Source: Baylisascaris procyonis
Taxonomy: Eukaryota > Nematoda > Chromadorea > Rhabditida > Ascarididae
Direction: 5' to 3'
Assembly: GCA_037389465.1 (NCBI GenBank)
Contig: JAZARR010000230.1
Span: 5,845,501 to 5,909,500, forward strand
DNA length: 64,000 nucleotides
Each line of letters opens with the position of its first letter. Positions within the stretch are counted from its first letter, which is position 1. The notes beneath the pieces are model-generated. The model was not told the DNA's origin, ran no database searches, and was given only the letters and a program-made list of their open reading frames with translations. Position numbers and translations under genes: made by a program. This document shows positions 1 through 11,300 of this stretch, one piece after another.

Positions 1-723
1 AGAGCGCTGAATTTGAGCAATAGATCTCGACATGTCGCTGACATTGACTGTTGCTATCAAAGCATTTTTTTTTTGAAAAAAATGTGGTTAATCTTCCATC
101 TAAGATTTTCTACGAAACGAATAGGCGTGAAGTATTGCTTTTGCTTTCGCAAATTCATTTTTCTATTTCTTTAAATTATATTTTAATTGAGCGGCCTTTT
201 TCTCGTCTTTTTAATTTTTACGCTATCGTCTTTAATGAGAGCAAATGAATAATTCTTTAAAATTGTTTATCACATTGGACCATCATTTTCGGTATGCAGT
301 GATTTTACATTTTACATATTCAATGCCGTTGCCGAACTGAGAAGTATTATTACACAACGGCTATAAAATGTGATCTTAAACGGGCAAAATGAATGAGAGA
401 ATTTTAGTCATGCTTTATTATTATCTTTGAGTTGTGCAGGCTTCTAGAATGCCTCAATGTTCTTTTCTTTTCATTGCTTGTCTAATATGAGATCAGTCTG
501 CCGTTGTAGGTCTCAAAAATCAAGTTTAACGTTCGCATTTCTCAGTAATGAATTAGAATGAAGAAAATCCTGATCACTTGAACAGCAATATTATAGAGGA
601 TCTGCACGCTAACAATCATATGAAAATGAACGATCTTTCAGATTTTAACATCTGGCTAGGTTGTTGTCATCTTTGCATTATTGCGCCACTTACATATTGA
701 ATGTCTGTCCGCTCGAGTTGTAG
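1..723. other. AT-rich flank, no gene resolved
   Basis: AT-rich DNA with short open frames only. A CTTTCAG acceptor-like site near 640 is followed by a few open codons and a GT, so a small upstream plus-strand exon is possible but not supported enough to call. Confidence 0.3.
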
Positions 724-904
724 ACTTGCTGTTCAATGTCTTCGCACCTCTGGACATTAAAGAGAAGAAAGCAAATGTATGGACAGCTGTTAAACCTGTT
801 CACTTTAGTAGTCATCAGCAGCTAGGACACCGGAGAAGGGATACACCAGAAACAATCATAGCTCAGCTGGTACAGCGAAGGACCATAGAAGTCGTGCGAG
901 AATG
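724..904 (+). CDS. Candidate internal exon, function unknown
   Basis: The frame is open for about 60 residues and has clear protein character: FNVFAPLDIKEKK, then a basic stretch ending in TPETIIAQLVQRR. It ends at a consensus donor (GAATG|GTAAGA, phase 2). The proposed start follows a GTTGTAG acceptor, but the open frame reaches back to about 681, so the left boundary is uncertain. No domain recognised. It lies on the strand opposite the repeat gene and probably belongs with the plus-strand exons at 1,687 and 1,935. The phases do not join directly, so at least one exon is missing or misplaced. Confidence 0.4.
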
Positions 905-1686
905 GTAAGATCGCCGGTGCGCATCATATTCCAGTAAGGCACTCCTAACCACCTCAACGTTTAGTAACAAGAATGTGCATAATGGCATGCTCGGAATGGA
1001 ATGCTGTTGCTGGAACACTGGCTAAATTTGACTTCAGATGCGCCTATAATATACATATTTCGATTCATGCATCATATATACCTCATCAGGGTAAAATATT
1101 TTCTACATACCTACATAATTTTATAAAGTTGCCTTTATGCACACTACATCAAACAAATTCATTTATTCGTTCGTTGGTGCCGACGTGTTCGAGTTTGTGA
1201 GAATATGTAGCGACCTTATGTTGTTGTAACTTCATGCAAGATTGAAATGTTTATTGATCAGCGGTATATGAAAATGATCGCTCTACTGAGTCTGACTATT
1301 CGGGATGGAAGTAATGTTCTGTGGTATCATAGGTGAATTGGAAGCACGAGCAGTTAATAGACTAAGTTCACTTCCCAAGGGATCGCTCGTGTTACGATCG
1401 TCCCTCTTTGACCGCTTCTCTGAAATTCATCATTAAGAGACCTCCATAAAATTGTGAAAATGCATGCATGACTGTACCATTGAAATTAATGCGATGCTAT
1501 GTATTATTATGCATATACTCATGTAATGTTATTTACCGGTTATGTTTCTCTTTGATTCGGATGTTAAAAATAATGGAAGAATGTAAATTAATGCGAAGAG
1601 ATTATTATGTATTATGCTGATGGAAAATTATGTCTTAGCTATAAGATATTCGTCTAGATATAGCTCATCCAAAACACAAATCTTTC
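905..1686. other. Probable intronic or intergenic DNA
   Basis: AT-rich sequence without a convincing open frame or repeat. It separates two candidate plus-strand exons and is probably intronic if they belong together. Confidence 0.3.
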
Positions 1687-1818
1687 ATGGATCGAATGGG
1701 AGCCTATTGCTGGAAATCCACAAAGATATTTTCCTGGATGGGAAGTCCTGAACGGAGCAGTACATCTTTATTAGAAGCAATCGAAAATTCTATCGAATCC
1801 TCGTATAAAAGCTTCTAG
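1687..1818 (+). CDS. Candidate small exon/ORF, 43 residues
   Basis: An ATG-started frame of 43 codons to TAG, too short for most ORF cut-offs. The composition is protein-like: an aromatic and Cys-containing start (GAYCWKSTKIFSW), then Ser/Glu-rich SPERSSTSLLEAIENS. A GTATAA inside the last codons could act as a phase-2 donor, which would remove the stop. No family recognised. Position and strand fit membership in the small plus-strand gene that ends at 2,137. Confidence 0.33.
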   Translation: MDRMGAYCWKSTKIFSWMGSPERSSTSLLEAIENSIESSYKSF

Positions 1819-1934
1819 AGTATATCATATCAGAAAGGATTACTAGAAATTAGTTCTTGTATCGATTACGCATAAAATGGAAATTTTGTGTGTCTCAAAG
1901 GCAAACAGATAGAAATTTGGTGTTTGAAGTTTAG

Positions 1935-2137
1935 GGACTTTCAATTTGAAATTGCACGAAACCGATAGCTCGGATTGTTGGCAATATTACTTACAATTTC
2001 GCTCAAAGAACCCTACATCACCCTTCGGGAGAAATGCATTTAGCAATTGGAGAGCAAGCATCGATCAAGCATTTGAAATTCGTTGGCACAATCTCAACCT
2101 TTCAGCCGTAAACTGTAATATTCGTTTTGAGAATTAA
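1935..2137 (+). CDS. Candidate terminal exon of the convergent plus-strand gene
   Basis: It follows an AGTTTAG acceptor, has two bases completing a codon, then 66 codons and TAA. The frame is rich in Trp, Asn and aromatic residues (SSDCWQYYLQF near the start, RWHNLNLSAVNC near the end), unlike random AT-rich DNA. No domain recognised. The stop at 2,135-2,137 overlaps the stop of the minus-strand Lys-rich open frame at 2,134, so two genes may meet tail-to-tail with overlapping 3' ends. Confidence 0.43.
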
Positions 2138-2314
2138 GTTTCCGTATGTTTTAATATAGGATAAAAATTGCAATGGAGCGCTAATTTACTTTTCGATTTT
2201 CTCTTTCTGTGTTTACCATGCGAGTGTGAGTGTGAACCTCTACTTTTCTTGCTTCTTCTCTTTCTGTGTTTCTTTTTGCCGTTTGATGCCTCTTCGCCAA
2301 CATTAAATTGACCT
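2134..2314 (-). CDS. Lys/Arg/His-rich candidate C-terminal exon of the repeat gene
   Basis: Behind a TTTACAG acceptor, one base completes a codon, then an open frame with a strongly basic block: KKKHRKRRSKK, a Ser-His run (SHSHSH), and KHRKRKSKSK. The two basic halves are near-duplicates at DNA level. The exon either stops at 2,134-2,136 or is spliced out at AAA|GTAAAT (last exon base 2,190). Its entry phase matches a phase-2 end of the exon at 2,998-3,090, or a phase-2 GTTGAG inside 2,538-2,634. A basic tail of this type is usual for nuclear, RNA-binding or cytoskeleton-binding proteins; that role is inference. Confidence 0.42.
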
Positions 2315-5300
2315 CTGTAAATTTCAGCCAATAACTTAATTATTCATCAGTACCGACAATAACCTCGTTGTTTTTCTGATGTTCAGTAAAACAGTAACGG
2401 TTTTCAAATTAAGGAAGGACAATAAAAAAAGATTTTCTTCCCGACAGCTTAAACCAGATCAGTCTTTAATTTCAAAACGGTAATACAAGAAAATAAATTC
2501 GGTAATCCCGCAAAGAGATTTTGATTCGCGCATGATTTTAATCCGAAATCCTCAACGGTTCTTTCCTATCTGATGGTTTAGTTAGCTGATCTGATCCTTC
2601 GATGAGATATTCACAGCGTATCTCCACTACGATCCTAAGAATTTTCAAGTGAACATATACGGAAAGCAGGAGTACAACCGTTTTAACCAAAATAACCGTT
2701 TTTTTTGAATAAATATTGTCGCTGTTGAAAGGAATATTTGAAGGATGGCCTGATGGGATGAACCTACAAGCAATGGACTTAATTTGTAAATCACTAAGCA
2801 AATGCTAGTGAATAAAAATAGAATACAATGACACAATTCACTACTTTAAATTGGATATTTGGTATTGTAATATATTTCAACTATCCTACCAATACATAAA
2901 CCAAGATATTCGATTAAATAGGACATTACAAAGCTCATTGTTAGATCTAACCTCTGTGTCGTATGAAACACACATATTCTACACCTAAGATACATCATCA
3001 TGATCTAGATAAAATCGGACGTAATCCTAACTCTGTAGCCAGCGGCTCTCCTGAAACTTGAGTCGGAGCAAATCTCGGTTCATGTTCTTCCTGAAATAAC
3101 AGATCCATTAAATCCTGGTACAAGTGCCGAAAGATTTTTAATGTTGAATCAATGCCCATAGCGATAAGTGATTAAATCCAGCAAAACACTGCTGTAACGA
3201 AAAGGGTCATGAAACGTCAGTTTCAGTTCATTATGGAACCCACAGCAAACTGAGTCCCATATGTACAGTTCAGAAGATTCCGGAAGTACTGTTCAGGCAT
3301 TTTTACTTCTATTCGGCAGTAAGCAGTGGGACGGAAAGCGCTGAACATTGGAGAAGATTGTAATATGAGAGGACGAAGGGGTTTTTTGGGATAGGCGGTA
3401 ATATTAAAAAACCTTACGCTAACTACTGCTGATCGTCGATTCTGCTGTTTGCAGTCCAGACAAGTGTGACAATTGAGTACTAGTGAATTTCGATGTAAAT
3501 AAGATTCTGTTTATTTAAATTCTATTAAATAGGAAATTTACGCAAATCATATCCTCACCATTTCTTGCTGATCAGTCCAACAATCCCTATTAGAGAACAC
3601 ATGAAGGCACGTGTGCTAATAAGCAATGACTGATAAGCAAACATGAATAATTAATAAAAGCTAATATTTGCCATTATTAACACCCTCTGTGAGGCTACCA
3701 TCAGCGCTAAATTGGAGCTAAAGAGGAACCTTTAAAATCAAATTTGCGAAAATAATCTTGAATTTATGAAAGTCATCTCCATAATGGTGTATTACAACCA
3801 TTGAAATCACGCTGTTGTTGAATAGATTTGCCATCAGTGGGGAATCTAGCACAGATTACGAATAGACTAAAAGCATTTTTCGATAAGCTAGATGCGATAC
3901 GCCTTAAGAATGAAAAAGGCTACTAAGCAATACCCTCAAAATACATAAGGATTAAGAGGAAGCAGTGCTTCTCACAGATGTTTCGTGTTCATTTGAATAT
4001 GTAGTGAAGTTCCGAAAATCCAATATCCGTCCATATCCATCCACTGCCTTCACTACATATCTTGGAGGAGGAAATTCTAACGAGTTGATAGATTTTAGTA
4101 ATCTTGAGTCCTTTTAAGTCATTTATTGATGATGGAATTGGTGAAATTCAAGACGTTCGAATAAGGCGGTTATGATGGTGGTGCTGCAGAGCGCAGGATT
4201 GGGATGTATCGTTATGGTTGTTTGTTCACCTACTGCACAACTCACCGAAAAACTCAGCATGCAAGAATAATAGTCTCACTGGTGAAATACACACATTACC
4301 TCTAAACCGTTCTGTGGAAGAGCCTCGGCTGTCCTCAAAGCAGATAAGTTGGAGGATCCGCTTTCTGCTAGCGCTTCAGCCGTTCTCAGGGGGCGAAATT
4401 TTTCCTGCAAAGAATGAGTCGTTTTCTATCATCTGATGCTTTTATTTACATCGTTGGGTCCATTCATATATCGATTTTCAATCAGCGATGCTGGACGGGT
4501 AACGAGGTGGATGTAAAGGATCGGGGCAGCCGTTATCAGCACCGCTTTGCTTAAACCAATTGTCCGACGTCATTAGAATCATCGATTCAAGCAGCAAAGA
4601 TTTGAGTGGAAGGAACGGAAAACGGTACCTCTCCTCCAGATTCTGCCAACCCTTCGGGAGTTTTCAAGACTCGGGACTGACTAAGTCCGCTATCCACCAG
4701 CGCTTCTGCAGTCCTCAGTCCATGATATGTTCCCTACAATAACATAACTCTTCTTCTTAGATCGTTTTACATATTTGCGATCGAACAACATGCATCGCTG
4801 ACATGATAAGTGATGGCTAGCATAGGCAACAAACTATTTAACATTTATGAATTTTCGTGACGTGCTCAACAACAAAAACAAAAGACATGTTGCGGTTTTT
4901 ACCAGTAACGAACAGCGTGCTTTGTACCGATGTGGAGAAAACGTCAAGAAATAATAGCTGAAAGTTAATACTTTAGTCCCTTTCATGTTAATGTTCTCCG
5001 CAGTGCCGAATATGAAGCTTGCAGCGGCAATACTCTATGCGAGGCATCAAGCAGAATTTATGACGTCAAACTGTAATCGATCAAAACAACCGCTTTAATA
5101 ATAGTTCTTCTTCTTCTTTTCCGCTACTTTAGGGTATGGTGCATTACGATGGAAGATGTATTTTTCAACGGACCCGTTGGTCCTGTCCTTTAAGCATTTG
5201 CAGAATCTTCCCCTTTGACAGGTAATACTAAAGAGTACTGGATAGAACTTCGTCCCCTTAAAGTCGAAACAAACATGTGCTGATAATTGGCGTGTCGCGC

Positions 5301-8300
5301 TCCTCCAGCTACCGATATATGCTTTCAACCGCTCCCGCTGAATCCTAGTCCACTCCTCTACTGTTTTCGGATCGTACATGCCCAAAAGGTTCGAAAATTT
5401 TCTAGACAAGTGCCAGACTCTTCTCGTGTTCTTTGCGAATGCGTCACTTTTGTTCCCTGGAACCATGGAAAGAAAGGCTGAGCGTATTCCAACAAGCTCC
5501 TAGGCATTGTCAAACGAGTTAGCGTCTCTATTGAGAAACGAACGCTACGAAATATGCCCGATATTTCCTGGCCGACAAAGACGGCCACCTCATCCCAAAA
5601 TGCCAAAATAGCTGCTGCTTGCTTTTTACGAACCGAGGTCCTGCAGTAGGTTCAAAAGGAAGAATTTTGAAGAACATTACATTGTTATCGCTCCCTGCCA
5701 ACCCCTCGGCAGTTCTCAAACCACTGACTCGAGTATATCTACTCTCAGTTAGTGCTTCAGCAGTTCTCAATCCTCGGGACTGAAGAATCACGCCATCATT
5801 GAGTGCTTCAGCGGTTCTTAAGTGAGGAAACCCTCCCTGAAATGAAGTCTTTCCATCAAATTATTGTAAGCGCATTCATCGATCGTATCGATAAATTAAT
5901 GAAGCTTATGTGATCCACACTGCGCCGTAACAGTCAATTTTAGTGAGCATTAAAACAGCAATTACGCGAACGATGTAATACAAAGGATCCAATGTCATAC
6001 GCTATCTTAGAGAAAACTGCTACAACGTCTACGCTTCTCCCTAATTGCTTTGATAGTCTTCAGTCCACGGCGCTGAGATCTACGCTCCATCAATGGCTCT
6101 GCAATTTCCAAAAGGTTCGACGGAGAATATTCGCCTTCCCTAGTTTCTCAGCAGTTTCCACTCCAAAAAGGTGCGAAGCATTCCTCACCAAGAAATCTTC
6201 TACTACCTCCAGTAGGTGAGTGATACGAAGTAAAACTTACAAAATCGGCATGGACAATAACAAGAAGTGGAACTTCAGCGATTATGCCTACTGAGTTCTG
6301 TACAGAGTTTTCTATGTGATAACGCAATCTAAACAAAGAAAAAATTTACGTCGCTTCCGCCATCCGCCAACGCCTCGGCAGTTCGGAGCCCTGCAAACTG
6401 AGGCCCCACTTCTTCTGATGCCTCAGCCGTTTTCAGGCCAAAGAGCTGAGTGGAGGTCCCCTGCAAATAATATCTTCTTATGACGAGGTCAAAAATTTTG
6501 AATGAGGTGCAAATCATGAGTGAGGTTCAGCCGATGAACAGCTTCTTCTTAAGCAGTCAGTTTCGAGAAGGAGAAAAGCAAGATTCGTAGCGCATTGCTT
6601 CAGTACAAGATTCAAATTAAGGAGGAATAAGTCCAAGACAGAACTCGGCCTTTCTCTTCCAACAACGCCTCGGCAGTTCTCAGAGTGCGAGTATGAGGCT
6701 TGTTTTCTACTACCGCTTCAGCGGTTTTCAGTCCATATGGCTGAGTGGGATGGCTTTCCACCATTGCCTCAGCGGTTTTCAACCCATATGGCTGCTGGAG
6801 TTTTCCCTGCAATGCAGCATTCCGTAAGTTGTCGATGTTTTCAAGTGAGTGAAATAAAACACCTCTTGCCACATAATTAAAGCATTCTTTGTTATAAAAT
6901 TCAACGCTCGAACATACAGCATTAACTCGACATCCTGAGCGAGAGGACCCAATGAAAAAAGACTACCCCACTTGTTTTGGCCAACGCCTCCGCAGTTTTC
7001 AAGCCACGGGATTGCAGCCTGTCTTCTACGAGCGCTTCAACAGTCTTCAGCACATATAGCTGAGTTAAGTGGCCTTCCGGCGATGTCTTGGCGGTCTTCG
7101 AGCCACCGGACTCATAGAATCTTTCCTGCAGTACTGCTCTTTGATTACTGACACATGCTTCTTTATATAAATGGTACAGCTGCAGCTGTAAAATCAGCAT
7201 ATTTTTGGGTTTACAGAGTGAATGCATCGAAATATTGCAGGAACTGCAAGTTTTGAGTAGGAAAAATATTAAATAGAGAAAAAGCTACTCCGCCTCCGTC
7301 TCTTAATGCCTCGGCAGTCTTCAGATCGTGGGTTTGAGGTCTGCTTTCCATAAGTGCTTCAGCAGTCTTCAATCCATATGGTTGAGTAGGACGACCTTCC
7401 ACCATCTCCTCAGCGGTGGCTAGTCCAAGCGGATGCTGCAATCCTCCCTGAAATATAATTTTTTGTTTTTTGTCAAATTATGTGAAGATAAGAGTAGTCA
7501 CTGCCGCGTAGCAAATGAAATCGTTGGGAAAATTACGTGAGTTTAGTTTCCGCCAATGTCTCGTAGACCTCAACTCATGGTGATTACATCGTTTTACGCA
7601 CAAGAATTTCTTGCTTTTTTGATACGTGGTCATCAGTTCTTCCAGTTGAGGCATTTGAATGGCCAATATGGACATATGAAGGAAATCTACCTCATTGCTT
7701 TTTTCTGCCAGCGCTTCGGCGATCTTCAATCCGCATATTCTTCCCTGCAATTGTGTGTTTACTCATAATATTATAAAAAACTTTCCGCATCACTTTATCA
7801 AAATTCTTATCATCGTATATGACAAGAATCAAGATCGTCATTTCTTGCAGTAGTACTGAGTGGACTCATTTGTATGAACCAATGTTACCATCACTTCATT
7901 CTTTGGATAACAAAACTTTCCATATAATCTATTATCGCGAAGATGTTCAACCACGAACACGCTAATGTATCGCCTAGCATTAGTTTTATGTGAATTGCTC
8001 TCATAATCTCTTATAATTCTACACAGGCAACTAAGATTTTAGTGTACTTCCTCGTGTCTTTATGTTGGCGGCATCACCAATGCTCCCTTCTCCAATCCCA
8101 TTCTCGTCTTCTTTTCACGTGTACCCGAAATACCAGTGCAATAAATTCTAAAAGATATATAGTTTCATGTTCAACTTTCAGCTCATCAACACGAAATCAG
8201 AGGTATGCTTAGTTCACATCCTGCTTTTAGTACTTATTAGAGACGTTAAATTGAATTTCGTGAATTTTTGCCTAGCCTATATTATAAAAAAGGCGCTCAA

Positions 8301-11300
8301 TTCAGTTATAAAAAAGGCGCCTCATAACATATGATTATACAAAGCCTGCATTTAAAGAAGATACCTCGCCATCAGTCTCTATCACTGCTTCCGCGGCCTT
8401 TAGCCCTCGGTATTTGTCCTGTAACAGGTGTTGTTGGCTGTTAATACTGGAGGACCGTTTACACAGATCACGTCAAAATTGCATTGCAAGTCATGATTTA
8501 TTTGTCCACTTAAGTGTTCCACATATTTGGCCATTATTTTTCAAACCCAGTCCTTCTCCTCACTTCCTTCGTTGGCTTCTCTTTCCCTCAATGGAATAAT
8601 GTAACTACCTTTCTTTATATTTTATGTGATCTTCTTCGAATATTTTTTCATTGCATTTTGAACTGTTTATTTGTTTGTTGTGCTACTTCGCGAACTGTTT
8701 CACAAATTTCGTCATTTATTTGAATGAACCTTATTTTTTCTTAGACAATAAGAAGAGGAACATTACTTCTTCGCCACTTTTCTTCAGAGCTTCGGCAGTC
8801 TTGAGACCAATGTAATGATAAGACCTGCCCTACTGGAGTGCTTCGGCAGTCTTGAGGACAAAAAATTCACTACCTTTCTGTACTCTTTTTTCTCATCAGC
8901 CATAGATAAATTATTATAGGATCGTCAAGGCAATGACAGCAAGTAAAAGGGCCATAAAGAGATGAGGATGCGAGAAATTCAATGTCTGCTGTAAATTCAG
9001 TGATCATCAAGTGCTTACGCTCCTCTTGAACGTTTGAATGAAGAAAGAATTGAACTGCTCACAACAAGCACTCTACATGAGTATAAGAGAGACCGGTGCG
9101 ATATACGTTACTACAAGATCATCATCCTCACAACAGTACGGTCCATCCGTTTGATAGAAAACCTCCTCCGGTATTGATGATGTGCTGGATTTTGCACGAA
9201 CATATTAAAACATAGTGCATCTATTATGATACACTTGCTGCATTACTTCAGTTGACTGAGAGCATAAAAAGTATCATACTGTCCGATTAAACGAAGAAAG
9301 AACGCAACAAAAAAAGGCCAACCTCAGGAACAGCTCCAGCTGTTTTCAAAGCACATGATTTTGCATGCCTCTCCTGAACAAATATTCATTGCTACTTAGT
9401 TGCATGAAAAGTAGGCATAAGTGGACAGCGCCCTCTCCTCCCCTTCCTATTATACTCTAGTTAGCTGATATTGCATCGGACCAGAGGTTGTCGCAGGGAA
9501 ACTGGAAAGTAACATAATAACCACATGAAAGCTAGAAAAGCAAGGACGACATGAAGCAAACGATATCGTAAAAAAATTCAGAAAAAAGCGTAAAAAGATG
9601 AATTGATGCATTTCCTAGTTTAGCGCAATTTTGGAAAATAAGACTTTTGTGCGTTGATGAATAATTAAGCTCCCAATTTTCAGCCTATACATCCGTGGAG
9701 GGATGAATCCGAACTTGATAGTGAGATGTGTCCAACTCTAGAAGTCAGCTGTAGCAGCGATGAAATAGGTGAAAGGTGGGCGGTATGATAGTTGGCTGAA
9801 GGATCTCTCGAACGGTTATCATCGTGCTCATGTCATAACCGATGACGAGCTAGCTGCGAAGTCCTCAACAACTGTGATACTTAACTATTCCACTATCCCT
9901 ACGATCTATAGTCAGCCGGCTGCAATGGAAAAAATTAAGGTGAAATGTCAATCAACGCTGGGTAACATTGAATAATTTTCAGTGGGCAGTGATGAAGGAG
10001 GACCAGCGAAGATCGAACAGCCAATAAAGCCAGGTAAATGAGCAAAAAAAGCCCAGGACCGATCCTTGTTTTGAAGCAGGTACTTCATCGTCATAAGCTT
10101 CTATTCCACAACGTGACCTATTGGCTTTTATAGTCGAAATTTAATGTAATAATGCTCAATCATTTAGACGGCAGTGTCGACGGTATTTCATTTCCAATTC
10201 AATTTTCTTGCACGCAAATCTCGAAGTCTCTCAGCTGATTAGCCAGATAACGTCAACATAATAAAAGATTGATAAATATTAAGCAAGGTTCTAAAACCTC
10301 CGGAGCTAGGATTCCTATATGAAACGGGTCTTTCTACACAGAAATTTTGCACTGTTTCCGATTCTTCATTCGGTAGCCTCAACGCAATAGCTTCCCGATT
10401 GACACTGAGGCAGAGAACTTTTTCTACGTGTGATACAAAAGCAGCGACTGAAAGATGTAGCATAACTGAGTGACTTTGAGCGAATACAACTAAAAATGGA
10501 GGGCGCGGATGCACATCTTCATTGTAAAACAGCAAAGGACCTGTTTCACGTTTTCACATCTATAGATAAAATAAACAGACCTTTTCGGCCCTCTCCATCA
10601 ATGCCTCAGCCGTTTCTAGACCATGAGATTGTGGAACTCTTCCCTGGAATTCAAGAAGTGATTCTCCGGTTCATCAAATTTTCATGCAGACGTTCCAGTG
10701 AAGGACTCGTCTATCAATCTATAAGTCGTAAAGCAGACTCAATGCCGTTGACATTCCCCCGAGCGCAACATTTCAGGTCACTTCTGATAGACCAAATTTA
10801 GGTGAGATACAAAATTTCAAGCGATTGGGTGAAATTAATGTCGAGGAAACGTGCGAAATCGGGTTCAGATGCGGTCTTTTATTCAAATTTTGTTGCGTTG
10901 AAATGTTGCAATTCTCGAGGAATGGATCCATGCTTCCATCATTTGTATCACTGAAAACGTAGAGCGGCCATGAGATAGTAGTACAGCGCTGACATAAAAA
11001 ATGATTTACCTCTTCGAATGCTCCCTCTCTGCTCTATCTTTAGTGGAATAACAAGTAGTGCTAACCTGATCACTGGATTCAACGAGTTGCTCGGTGGTTT
11101 TCATACGCAACTGGGATAGTATACGCTATAATTAAACCATAAACTATGAAAATAGCAGTATTATCAATCTATTCCGTTCTTCTGATATTCCATGTGAAGA
11201 ATTTCGACCATATGCAAAGGGTAGAATCGCTATAATGATTCAAAAGGATTGAATGAAGAAACTGTTTTGCAGCAGCTTGAAAGCGTTACTCCTCTTAACA

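Noticed and set aside
10275..10310. GGFRTLLN on the minus strand, looking like a repeat unit.
   Set aside because: Only RT and flanking Leu match; the A-E-A-L core is absent and no splice sites frame it.
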